This document shows, in pieces, positions 54,880 through 63,568 of a stretch of 64,000 nt of DNA. The notes below the pieces were generated by a model. It made no database searches. It was not told where the DNA came from and worked only from the letters and a program-made list of their open reading frames with translations. Each line of letters begins with the position of its first letter. The first letter of the stretch is position 1. The DNA comes from JAGMES01 sp023128035 (lineage in GTDB: Bacteria; Bacillota; Halanaerobiia; DY22613), in the NCBI GenBank assembly GCA_030627905.1, contig DAOVRZ010000003.1, positions 46,435 through 110,434 on the forward strand, in the 5' to 3' direction. The position numbers and the translations under genes are program-made.

Positions 54880-55426
54880 TCCTTTCTAACGTTATCGCAA
54901 AAATATGATAGCAAGGGTTATCAGGCAGTTTGATTTTTTGCAAATATCGCCAGCTTTCTATGTTCTGAGACTGATGCCAGATCGTTGATTTAACAATATG
55001 TTCACCATCTTTGGCATGTAAATGTGTAAATTTGAAAGCAGACTGCTCTTTAAACATTGATCTCATCAGCGTTGTATTACTTAATCCAATTTTATACTGT
55101 TCTTCAGTTTCTGAATAGATCAAGGTAAATTTTTCTTCAAAACTTCCGTTATCACAACCACCAAGTATATGTAATCTACAGTATTTACCTTCTGGAACCT
55201 CGATCAATTCACTATAACATTCGATGTTATTATTGATTCCATCTTCTTTAGGTGGAATCATAAATGGAACTTCATTAACAGTAACGATTGCTTTAGATTC
55301 TGGAAGTTCTTCAGCCGGAAAAGATGTAAGCAAACCAAACATTCCGTCTATTCGATTATCGTTCGAACTAATCGCATCTGCATTAAAGTAAGGTTGCAAG
55401 TCTAAGATTATAAACTTATCCTTCAT
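54869..55426 (-). CDS. Stand-alone beta-sandwich (carbohydrate-binding-like) protein
   Basis: A 185-residue soluble protein that appears to be a single beta-sandwich. The pattern LQPYFNADAISSNDNRIDG, FPAEELPESKAIVTVNEVPF and CRLHILGGCDNGSFEEKFTL closely resembles the accessory sandwich domains attached to some glycoside hydrolases and rhamnosidases. Here it has no catalytic partner and no signal peptide. Between two BtrH-like genes it could recognise a sugar on the product or an intermediate. Function is not established. GGAGTTTTGGGAAA precedes the ATG. Confidence 0.55.
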   Translation of the reverse strand: MKDKFIILDLQPYFNADAISSNDNRIDGMFGLLTSFPAEELPESKAIVTVNEVPFMIPPKEDGINNNIECYSELIEVPEGKYCRLHILGGCDNGSFEEKFTLIYSETEEQYKIGLSNTTLMRSMFKEQSAFKFTHLHAKDGEHIVKSTIWHQSQNIESWRYLQKIKLPDNPCYHIFAITLERNDR

Positions 55427-55462
55427 TTTCCCAAAACTCCTTTACTCTATAATTGGTCTGAG

Positions 55463-56554
55463 CTACAATAATTTTTCAACTGAAGCTAAGGTTTCGATCA
55501 CCTGGCACTCCATTTCATAGATATTTTTAAATATTGTAGCAAAACGATCAGTATAATCGACAATATGATGCTTTTTTAAAAAACACTTATCACATAATTT
55601 GTCAACCAGCATCCACGTAGTACTTAGATTATTTAATAGTTCATTGATCTTTTGAAGTTCTATGATCGTCTTACTTACATAGCTCATCAGATTCTTAAAG
55701 CTTACCTTTTCTAAAATCATCGGGCTTAAAAGTTTTGTCGTAAACTGAGGAGCATATTTTCCTTTTAACTCCGACATTAGTTTAAAAAACTTTGGTAAAT
55801 CTTTTATTAGCATTTCCAAACCTTTGAGGTTTTTCATATACGTCCTTCCCTCGATTGTTGCAGTCTCTTCTAAAGTCTGGTTCAAATTTTTTTTCAATAA
55901 TAAACGAATCCGCTCATTTTCCGGGATATCCATCCTCTGAATAATCACTTGAGCAAAATAGCTTCTTCTTAAATGATCAGACGTTTTTGCTTCAATATAT
56001 GCCTTTAATGGAACTTCTACAATTACATCATAAAATTTGTCCATAATAGTACATTGCTTATTGTCAAGGTCTATGTCCACTAAAACTGCTGAATGGCTTG
56101 AACTATGATCTAAATTCATTGCAGAATTCTTTTTTTTATAGTACTCGTATAGATAATATTGATCACAACAGAAAATAAGGGGAATATCTTTTTGGATATA
56201 TTCTATTTCGACCTCTAAATTTTGTCTTTTTTCCCCTTCATAAACTCGCACCCCTTGAAAAAGATTATACTGCTGACAATGGTTTCTAGTGTAGATCTCA
56301 TAATCCTCATGATAGAGAGAATCTATTCCACCTACAATAAATAATTCATTATCTTTAGAGATATATTCCTCAGGTCTTTTCGGATTGAGAAAGGTTGTTA
56401 AATGATCGAAATCATACAGAAAATCAAAGGTTGAATATGTTAAAGAATAAGATAAATAATTTTCATATTCAAGTATTCCTGACACATTCATTAACATGCA
56501 ACCATTACCAACTTTCAAATTTGGAATTACTTTTTCTAACTTTTTATTGTTCAT
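55463..56554 (-). CDS. BtrH-like acyltransferase/peptidase-fold protein 1
   Basis: A second, diverged BtrH-like protein of 363 residues. Candidate triad: Cys in VGNGCMLMNVSGIL near the N-terminus, His in HSSSHSAVLVDID, Asp in TIMDKFYDV. As in its neighbour, a helical C-terminal domain of about 170 residues follows (NLKGLEMLIKDLPKFFKLM). The ATG at 56554 is preferred to one nine bases upstream because AAGGATGATTAAC places a binding site correctly. The two paralogues suggest two acyl-transfer steps or a heteromer. Confidence 0.6.
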   Translation of the reverse strand: MNNKKLEKVIPNLKVGNGCMLMNVSGILEYENYLSYSLTYSTFDFLYDFDHLTTFLNPKRPEEYISKDNELFIVGGIDSLYHEDYEIYTRNHCQQYNLFQGVRVYEGEKRQNLEVEIEYIQKDIPLIFCCDQYYLYEYYKKKNSAMNLDHSSSHSAVLVDIDLDNKQCTIMDKFYDVIVEVPLKAYIEAKTSDHLRRSYFAQVIIQRMDIPENERIRLLLKKNLNQTLEETATIEGRTYMKNLKGLEMLIKDLPKFFKLMSELKGKYAPQFTTKLLSPMILEKVSFKNLMSYVSKTIIELQKINELLNNLSTTWMLVDKLCDKCFLKKHHIVDYTDRFATIFKNIYEMECQVIETLASVEKLL

Positions 56555-56581
56555 GTTAATCATCCTTCACATTAAGATTGC

Positions 56582-57178
56582 CTATAATGCATTTAACTCA
56601 TCTCGAAGCTTTTTAAATGCACTTACTTGTTGGTTTGTATTTTTTAAAAACTCTACAATTTCTTCTACACATTCACCTATATTTGAAATATAGGTATCTA
56701 CTTCAATATCATGTTTTTTCGCGAAGTTATTAATTTTATTTTGACGCCTAGCAGTGCCCATATAACGATCTCCTCTTTCTCTTTCTCGCCTTTCTAACTC
56801 GTGTAAAGGACAAGTTAATCCAACAAAAGTAACCGGATAATTATCAAAAAAAATAATACTTTTTTTTAGATTCTTTTTATTTATACCATGATCAAGAACA
56901 ACATTGATACCCAACTCGGAAATCGTTTTCACAATATGATAAAATAAATCCATAATGCCTGAACTTAGTAACTCCCTTCCTTTTAGAAGATTAATATTTT
57001 CCTTATCTTTTAAACTCGTTAAACCCAGATTCATAACATCTTCCATCATTCGCTCATAAAATTCATCTGATGATAGGTATAAGTATTCTTCAGGTAAGAC
57101 AGCTAGCAATTCTTTTGCTAAGCTAGTCTTACCTGCACTTGAGGACCCATCAACCAAAATGATTTTTCCTTTGCCCAT
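56582..57178 (-). CDS. Chloramphenicol-phosphotransferase-like P-loop kinase
   Basis: A 198-residue P-loop kinase. The Walker A is DGSSSAGKTSLAKEL (residues 10-24), an acidic motif is YLSSDEFYERMME, VVLDHGINK is Walker B-like, and GLTCPLHELERRERERGDR is the lid with arginines. This set and the length match chloramphenicol 3-O-phosphotransferase and relatives. In the cluster it could phosphorylate the product for self-protection or phosphorylate an intermediate. AAAGGGTGTTTCAAA precedes the ATG. Confidence 0.75.
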   Translation of the reverse strand: MGKGKIILVDGSSSAGKTSLAKELLAVLPEEYLYLSSDEFYERMMEDVMNLGLTSLKDKENINLLKGRELLSSGIMDLFYHIVKTISELGINVVLDHGINKKNLKKSIIFFDNYPVTFVGLTCPLHELERRERERGDRYMGTARRQNKINNFAKKHDIEVDTYISNIGECVEEIVEFLKNTNQQVSAFKKLRDELNAL

Positions 57179-57224
57179 TTTGAAACACCCTTTCAGGTTA
57201 AATACTATATGTTTAGCACAATCG

Positions 57225-58130
57225 TCACTTTCTTAAAATATATATATATGAATGAATCTCTTCACTAGGTTTTAGTGAACCATATGTCTTATCTGCTATT
57301 TCGTTAAAAGATCTAATATAACCAACCTTTGCTCCTGCTGTACGAAGTCGGTTAAAGCATTCAGCAACTACCTTTTTAGCATATCCTTTTCTCCGAAACG
57401 CATGCCGAGTACCTACAGTCTCTATAATAGCACTTTTACTGTGTTGATCCAGCCAACCTGTACAACATGATACATAGATTCCTTCTGGAGAAATGCAAGC
57501 AAGATCAAAATCAGAATTATAGCCTGGAGCACTACAACGCCATTCATACTCTTCTAAAGTAAACTTAGTCAAATCGCCGTTATTATAAGCATCAGAGACT
57601 ACTTCACACCTTTCTTTCAGATCATGATCTTCATTAATACTGCAAATTTTGAAACCATCTTCTAGTTGAATCTCATATTCGACCTTTGTTAAATCATATT
57701 TCCATCCATGGGAAATGATTCCATCTCTTTTTTTAAAGTTTCTGGAAGTTAATAAAGTAATTAAATCTTTTTCATATTCAAAGAGATCACAATAAATTTT
57801 CTCTTTTTCAGCCCCCCAAACATTAATTGCCCAATCTAGAATTACCTCCCCAATCTCTTTCACTTCTGGAGCAGGAATAATAGAAAACTCTTCTTTCCCT
57901 TTTTCGGAGATAAATAAACCAACGATCTTTCCAGTCTCATCTCTCCAGATATGGCAATTTTGATAGAAGAAATCAACATTATCTTTTCGCTCAACATGAG
58001 TATAGATCCACATCTCACATCGAGTATAGTCCCAATCCTGAGGAGTTCTGAAATAAATCTCTCGATCTACTAAAAACTCGCGAATTTCAGAAAAATCTTC
58101 TCTTGTATATGCTTGATCTTTAAATATCAT
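57225..58130 (-). CDS. GNAT-family acetyltransferase (two-domain form)
   Basis: A 301-residue protein with a degenerate N-terminal GNAT-like half and a good C-terminal GNAT domain: VSCCTGWLDQHSKSAIIETVG then TRHAFRRKGYAKKVVAECF (acetyl-CoA loop). Such double-GNAT proteins are common in Firmicutes. The ATG at 58130 is preferred to a TTG at 58154; GGAAGGAAG lies upstream. The gap to the glycosyltransferase gene is short, so it belongs to the same operon and may acylate the product or an amino group. Confidence 0.8.
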   Translation of the reverse strand: MIFKDQAYTREDFSEIREFLVDREIYFRTPQDWDYTRCEMWIYTHVERKDNVDFFYQNCHIWRDETGKIVGLFISEKGKEEFSIIPAPEVKEIGEVILDWAINVWGAEKEKIYCDLFEYEKDLITLLTSRNFKKRDGIISHGWKYDLTKVEYEIQLEDGFKICSINEDHDLKERCEVVSDAYNNGDLTKFTLEEYEWRCSAPGYNSDFDLACISPEGIYVSCCTGWLDQHSKSAIIETVGTRHAFRRKGYAKKVVAECFNRLRTAGAKVGYIRSFNEIADKTYGSLKPSEEIHSYIYILRK

Positions 58131-58156
58131 AGTGTTCTCTTCCTTCCTCTTCAATT

Positions 58157-59851
58157 CTATTTTCTTAAATATGAAAGACCATGTTTAAATAACCACATTG
58201 TACTTCTTCTAACTACACTTTCATGATAAAGACCTTTATATTGAGTTAAAATTTGGGCGACAGTTAAACCCTTACTTCCTACTTCTCTTAGTTGTTGTAA
58301 GATTATTGGTCCTAACTGATATTCCTGCAAAATATCTTCAATTTGATAATGTTTCGGAATTGGCTCTTTACCATCTAACACATTCTCCCCTTCTGGCGTA
58401 ATTACAAAAGTCTCCTGATCACTGAGAAAACGAGTTGGATATTGCTTAAAAGCATCACAATAGATTGGTTGCATAAAGGTCAAATCCTCTCTTCGATCCT
58501 CAACAGGGGTTGCCTTCTGCTGTTCACGCAGTTCTGACCATAAATCTTCATACAGTCGAATGACATTAGCCCACCCAAATTTTTCCCTGGCAATTTTAAC
58601 TGAATTTTCCGACATCATTTCTCTCAATTCGGGGTGGTCAATTAATCTCTGAATTGCCTGCTCATATTCCTGCAAATCCAAAGCAACTGATTGCCCCATC
58701 AGTAAATGATGCAATACAGTACGATGAGTCGGCTCAGAGGGGAACATAGCAGCAGTTTTGATATCTTCATCACATTTCATCCAATAAGTTGGGATCAAAA
58801 AACCGGTTTCACCATCAATAACAGTATCTTTGTAACCATCCCAATCAGAAACAACTTGAGGTGTACCACAAGCCATAGCTTCGATGGGTGTAATCCCGAA
58901 AGTTTCTTGTACATTATCTATAGGAGAAACAAAAACATCAGCTGCCGCAAATAACAGATTTCGATTGGCTACGTCATTGTTTGGAATAATCTTTACTTTA
59001 TTTTCAATTCCGTGTTCTGTAAAATAAGACTTTATTGCTGGTATGAAAGGTATAGTTTTACGGTCATGACCCGCCAAAATCAGCAATAGATCTTTATCTA
59101 GGTTCTTCTCTAGCAAACGCTTGTACATCAAAATAATCGGCAACAGGTCTGCTTTATCATAAGCTGAAAATCTTCCTAACCAAAGAATGATAAATGGGTC
59201 AACTGGAAGATCTAACTTATTACGAACTTCTCTTTTATCCATTGGAATAAATTTATCTGTATCTACTCCCAGTGGAACAATATCTAAACGCCCTTCATAT
59301 TTGATATTGGTATTATATCTTTCATTCAAAGCACCACTTATATTTTCCAACATCGCTTTTACTGCGTACTTTACTGCTCTAGAAGTACATATTAAAGAAT
59401 CATACGGTCTAAATGGCATCAGTAGTTTCATTAAGTAAAAACTCTCAATGTAGTTCGGATAACTAGCACCGTGTATAGTGTAAGTAATTGGAAAAGCGGA
59501 CTTAGCAAAAAATTCACGCAAATACACTAATGGCATAAACTCCATACTAACATTGTGTAATATATCAATATCTACTTTTTTTTGATCTTGTAAGATATCC
59601 AATTCCGAAAATAGGTTTAATTTTGCTGAGGCTTTATTGGCACGGCTTAAGGAACGATACTTCCGCAGAATCGCGCTCTCTTGAAAATGATTGGGCTCAT
59701 AAAAACAAGTCACTTCTTCTAAAGAACTATGAGCAATTAACGCCCGGAACATATCATCCACTGCCACGTCATAACCATAAACGGTATCCAATCCAGCCAT
59801 GACGCGAAATGCATTTCCCATCATTCCTAAATTTTTAATTTTTTCTTTCAT
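58157..59851 (-). CDS. GT4-type glycosyltransferase with C-terminal extension
   Basis: A GT-B fold sugar transferase. The C-terminal nucleotide-sugar half has PFIILWLGRFSAYDKADLLP and the donor motif FVSPIDNVQETFGITPIEAMACG (E-x7-E). About 130 residues after the usual end (from about residue 435) form an extra part that ends in a compact helical segment like a winged helix. At 564 residues it is well above the usual 370-420. Substrates are unknown; in this cluster a sugar on the peptide-polyketide product is the simplest idea. AGAAAGGGGAATAAG precedes the ATG. Confidence 0.88.
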   Translation of the reverse strand: MKEKIKNLGMMGNAFRVMAGLDTVYGYDVAVDDMFRALIAHSSLEEVTCFYEPNHFQESAILRKYRSLSRANKASAKLNLFSELDILQDQKKVDIDILHNVSMEFMPLVYLREFFAKSAFPITYTIHGASYPNYIESFYLMKLLMPFRPYDSLICTSRAVKYAVKAMLENISGALNERYNTNIKYEGRLDIVPLGVDTDKFIPMDKREVRNKLDLPVDPFIILWLGRFSAYDKADLLPIILMYKRLLEKNLDKDLLLILAGHDRKTIPFIPAIKSYFTEHGIENKVKIIPNNDVANRNLLFAAADVFVSPIDNVQETFGITPIEAMACGTPQVVSDWDGYKDTVIDGETGFLIPTYWMKCDEDIKTAAMFPSEPTHRTVLHHLLMGQSVALDLQEYEQAIQRLIDHPELREMMSENSVKIAREKFGWANVIRLYEDLWSELREQQKATPVEDRREDLTFMQPIYCDAFKQYPTRFLSDQETFVITPEGENVLDGKEPIPKHYQIEDILQEYQLGPIILQQLREVGSKGLTVAQILTQYKGLYHESVVRRSTMWLFKHGLSYLRK

Positions 59852-59891
59852 CTTATTCCCCTTTCTTTACTTCATTATTTTTGAATTCAGC

Positions 59892-61319
59892 TTATTTGGG
59901 AGAACGCATAAATTTAATTGCGAAATCATACAAGAATGTAAAGTTCCATTTTTGTACTAGATATGATAAGATAGTTAAGATAAAGCGATGACCTTTGTTT
60001 TTTGCATATACTTCAGGGTAAAAGAGATAATATTGTTTCTGAATCTCCTTTGCAGAGAATTGTGGATAATCAAGAACAGCGACATTTCTACCATGATCTC
60101 TAAAAGAAGGTTTGATTAGATTATGTTCCAAACAATATTCATATAAATAGGTGCCAGGGTAAGGACAGAAGATATTTAACTGAGCAAAATGTGGCTGACA
60201 TTCCTTCACCAGATTCACAGTCTCATGGAAATCCTCCACTGTTTCGGTTGGTATCCCAAGCATGACATACAACATCGAAAGAATTCGATATCTTTTAGCC
60301 AACTTGACGACTTGACGAACATCATCATTAGAATAATTTCGTTTCATCATTTCCTGTCTAATTCGTTCACTTCCTGATTCTAAACCAATATTAAGATATG
60401 TAATATTAGCTTTTCGCAAAAGATGGAAGATATGGTTTACATCCTGGGATGAGATTATCCGAAAATTTACACCGTAAAATACATCTCTTTTCAAAGTTTT
60501 ATTATACTCCTCTAACTTTGTACAAAAATATTCCAAATATTTTACGTTAATATTGATCGCTTCCACTTCAAAGTATATAGTATCATTTTCAGCAAATTGT
60601 TTAATTACTTGATCAACTTCTTCAATTACATTTTCTGGCGATCGAAATCTTACATATCTGCCCTCAGCAACTTCCCGCAAAGCATGATTGCAACAATATG
60701 TACAATCAAAAGGGCAACCTCTCCCGACAAGAATAACATGCGGAGTTTTAGGATTTGTAATATATTTTTGCCACATCTGACGATCTGGAAAAGGAAATAC
60801 ATCTAAATTCTCGCAAAATTTACGAGTAGGGTTACGCTCTATACTTGCATCCTGCTTAATCCACAAGTTTTGAATCCCATGGGGCTTAATGTCCTTTTCT
60901 AATTGATCGACTAATTCTAAAGTTGCAAACTCCCCTTCTCCAATACAAATAGCATCAAACGCTTCTTGAATAGCCACCTCTGGATTTAGGGTAATATGAG
61001 GTCCACCTCCAAGTAAATATGTATTTGGATATGTAGCTTTCAGTTTATTAGCTGTATTGACAATAGACTCATACTCTCGAAAAACTGCACTGAGACAAAT
61101 TAAATCTGGTTTACATCTCTCAACTACCTGTTCTATCTCTACAATACGCGTTTTTTTTGAAATGATAAATAAATCTATATGGTGATTATTATTTTTTAAC
61201 ATCGCAGATATATAAGAAATTCCAAACTGAATTTCATCATTAGCATATAATGGTTTTTCCTTACTAACTTTATAAATATTTTTTTCCAAAGTATCGCTAT
61301 GGATAAAGAGAATATTCAT
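59892..61319 (-). CDS. B12-binding-domain radical SAM enzyme 1
   Basis: A class B-type radical SAM protein of 475 residues. An N-terminal cobalamin-binding-like Rossmann domain (PDLICLSAVFREYESIV, YLLGGGPHITLNPE, AICIGEGEFATLELV) precedes the radical SAM barrel with the [4Fe-4S] motif GCPFDCTYCCNHA. The usual cobalamin motif DxHxxG is not obvious, so B12 use is open. Members act as methyltransferases or in ring and carbon-skeleton changes. The start has only a weak binding site. It follows a 384-base gap with a candidate promoter. Confidence 0.88.
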   Translation of the reverse strand: MNILFIHSDTLEKNIYKVSKEKPLYANDEIQFGISYISAMLKNNNHHIDLFIISKKTRIVEIEQVVERCKPDLICLSAVFREYESIVNTANKLKATYPNTYLLGGGPHITLNPEVAIQEAFDAICIGEGEFATLELVDQLEKDIKPHGIQNLWIKQDASIERNPTRKFCENLDVFPFPDRQMWQKYITNPKTPHVILVGRGCPFDCTYCCNHALREVAEGRYVRFRSPENVIEEVDQVIKQFAENDTIYFEVEAININVKYLEYFCTKLEEYNKTLKRDVFYGVNFRIISSQDVNHIFHLLRKANITYLNIGLESGSERIRQEMMKRNYSNDDVRQVVKLAKRYRILSMLYVMLGIPTETVEDFHETVNLVKECQPHFAQLNIFCPYPGTYLYEYCLEHNLIKPSFRDHGRNVAVLDYPQFSAKEIQKQYYLFYPEVYAKNKGHRFILTILSYLVQKWNFTFLYDFAIKFMRSPK

Positions 61320-61703
61320 TAGTCAGCTCTGAAAAATCTATATAACCTTTTTAAAGTAAAGATTATAACATTTTCTCATACACTTAAACATTAGTTTAAT
61401 GTACATAATACAAGGTCTTTACACTTGTATAGTGTGAGCTAACACTACAAGTTTTCATCTCCTTTTTTGACACTCAGGTAACTAATTCCCTGAAATAGAA
61501 ATGTAAAGTAGTTATCTGTGTGATTTGTAGAAAATTCAGTTTTAATATATTACACCACAATAAACCTGTTTGGCTTGACTAGTTCACATAACCACTCTTT
61601 TATCTGCTCATCTGAGATTTTTTTACGTTTTTTGTTAAGGAGAAATATGCACACACAAATAGATGACCCTTATGTGTGCAACTTTCAATTGCCCATTTTG
61701 CAA
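61320..61703. other. 384-base gap between the two radical SAM genes
   Basis: AT-rich, with no supported gene. It holds a TATAAT at 61367-61362 (minus) that may be a -10 box for the radical SAM gene at 59892-61319, a stem ACTTGTATAGTGT/ACACTACAAGT at 61423-61452, and a stem TGCACACA/TGTGTGCA at 61649-61681 just after the other radical SAM gene. A short minus-strand frame (about 61570-61650, reading SDEQIKEWLCELVKPNR) has no start and could be a gene remnant. Confidence 0.4.
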
Positions 61704-63281
61704 TTAATAATATTTGAGTAAGTATTCTTCTAGTCCTGCTAACTGGTTTTTTAAAGGAATTAATTTTTCTTTCCACTCTTCAATTAACAAATCAAAGAAG
61801 TCAGTGCCATCATTGTCATTCATAATCTGATTACAGACTTCACGAATGAACTCCATATCCAGTTTAAATAACTTCTGATATACCTTTTTAATGATGTCAT
61901 ACTTCTCTTCTTCTCCATTTTCATCTGCCAGATAAGCGATAAAATTTTTATTAAAGAGTGGACTCACTCGATTAGACCATTTTGTCACAACCTTGTAGCA
62001 TAAATCTGTTTTAATATCCATAAAATTATAATTTTTATCATTTGGTGTGTATAATCCTTCTTTAACAACGTAATCAAAAAGTGGTGTTCCGGTAGTGGCG
62101 ATAACAGTACTACCGATTGACAGGGGTCGAATGATATTATAATCCTGCTCATAAAAGCCCATATCATTCATTACGTTGATAAATTTTATAATTTCTGGCA
62201 CAGTAATTACCGGATCAAAAAGTAGTATTCCGATGGTGTACCTTAGCTTAAGATCTTCTAAAATCTGAATAGTCTTAACATTCTCCTCGACAACTATTTG
62301 CTTATTATAAAAATTTAACTGTTGTTGCAAAAAACTTTCAATTCCCACATTAACATTATATAACCCAATCTCAATGAATTTTTCGAGAATATCCCGAGAT
62401 TTTACAACCTCGTTGGCCCTAAAGTCACATAAGTAATAAACTTTAATGCCTTTTTCTTTAATTAATTCATAGAATCGGTTAAACCAAGCTCTTCCTACTA
62501 CCGATGCGATATGAAAATTACCATCATTGAAGGTAATATACTCAATTTCATAATTATTCACCAACAATTCGATTTCAGCTACCACATTTTCTGGTGTCCG
62601 TCTTCTTACTTTTTTACCCTCACAAGTTTTAAAAAACTCTTGAATTCCACAATATGTACAATGTCCATAACAACCGCGGGTAGTCAGAACAGAAACAATC
62701 TTTCTTTCAGAAATAAATTGTCGCTTAGGAAATGGCAGCATATCCAAATTATCAATTAATTCTCTCTTGCCAGTAAAAATGATCTCTTTACCCTCCCGAT
62801 AAGCAATACCAGGAGTATCTCGCCAGTTTTTACCTTTCACCACCTTTTCTACCAACTCTAAAGTTGTTGCTTCACCCTCCCCAATCACACAACATTCAAA
62901 AGTATCCAAATTATTCAATAACATTTCATAAGATAGGCTGGGTAAAAAACCACCAAGAAAAATAAAAATTGATGGTTTAAGTTTTCTTAAACGACTAATA
63001 ATTCTTACAACATTCATGTAATTAAAAAAGTAAGTTGATATTCCTACCATATCATAATTACCTTTAACGATTAAATCACAAACTTTTTTTACACTCGCTC
63101 CAATTCTCGCGCACTCTATAATTTCGACTTCATAATCGGCTTTTTCTAATACAGCAGCTATATAGCCAAGACCAATATGCTGTAAGTTATAGGGATTTAT
63201 GTAGTATTTGTTCCGAGTGCTGAGTGGTGAGTTAATGGTATTATCTGATACAATCGATGGATTAATTAAACATACTCGCAC
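61704..63281 (-). CDS. B12-binding-domain radical SAM enzyme 2
   Basis: A 525-residue relative of the radical SAM enzyme at 59892-61319. The N-terminal Rossmann-like domain (MVGISTYFFNYMNVVRII, FLGGFLPSLSYE, CVIGEGEATTLELV) is followed by the [4Fe-4S] motif GCYGHCTYCGIQEF and a GxIxGxxE-like NVGIESFLQQQ. An extra C-terminal helical part of about 100 residues is present. The start is GTG at 63281 with GGAGTTGAAATAA upstream. It lies 35 bases after the carrier protein gene, so the substrate may be carrier-bound. Confidence 0.88.
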   Translation of the reverse strand: MRVCLINPSIVSDNTINSPLSTRNKYYINPYNLQHIGLGYIAAVLEKADYEVEIIECARIGASVKKVCDLIVKGNYDMVGISTYFFNYMNVVRIISRLRKLKPSIFIFLGGFLPSLSYEMLLNNLDTFECCVIGEGEATTLELVEKVVKGKNWRDTPGIAYREGKEIIFTGKRELIDNLDMLPFPKRQFISERKIVSVLTTRGCYGHCTYCGIQEFFKTCEGKKVRRRTPENVVAEIELLVNNYEIEYITFNDGNFHIASVVGRAWFNRFYELIKEKGIKVYYLCDFRANEVVKSRDILEKFIEIGLYNVNVGIESFLQQQLNFYNKQIVVEENVKTIQILEDLKLRYTIGILLFDPVITVPEIIKFINVMNDMGFYEQDYNIIRPLSIGSTVIATTGTPLFDYVVKEGLYTPNDKNYNFMDIKTDLCYKVVTKWSNRVSPLFNKNFIAYLADENGEEEKYDIIKKVYQKLFKLDMEFIREVCNQIMNDNDGTDFFDLLIEEWKEKLIPLKNQLAGLEEYLLKYY

Positions 63282-63316
63282 TTATTTCAACTCCAATTTG
63301 TTAGGCGTATACCTAA

Positions 63317-63568
63317 TTATTGTTCATTTATTTTTTCTTCAATAAGAGCCATTAATTTTGACACTTTTCCAAATAGCTCGAAATTCAATTGGCTATCCTC
63401 AAACTCAATATCAAACTCCTCTTCCAATGCTACAACAATTTTAATAAAATTTAATGAATTGATATCTAAATCAACCAGATCGGTATCCATCAGTGTAGAT
63501 TCTTCAATCTCACGACCTGAAAGATTCTCTTGAAACACCTTTAATAATCTTTTTTCAATTTGATTCAT
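63317..63568 (-). CDS. Stand-alone acyl carrier protein
   Basis: An 83-residue four-helix carrier protein. The phosphopantetheine serine lies in DLDINSLNFIKIVVALEEEF, where N-S-L replaces the usual D-S-L. It is the first gene of the cluster. The ATG at 63568 follows GGAGGGATTTACA; the GTG at 63583 is inside that site. It may hold a starter or side chain that the radical SAM enzymes change and that the first condensation domain or a BtrH-like protein then transfers. Confidence 0.9.
   Translation of the reverse strand: MNQIEKRLLKVFQENLSGREIEESTLMDTDLVDLDINSLNFIKIVVALEEEFDIEFEDSQLNFELFGKVSKLMALIEEKINEQ

Noticed and set aside
61570..61650. Short minus-strand frame with SDEQIKEWLCELVKPNR
   Set aside because: No start codon or full domain; it may be a gene remnant but cannot be assigned.
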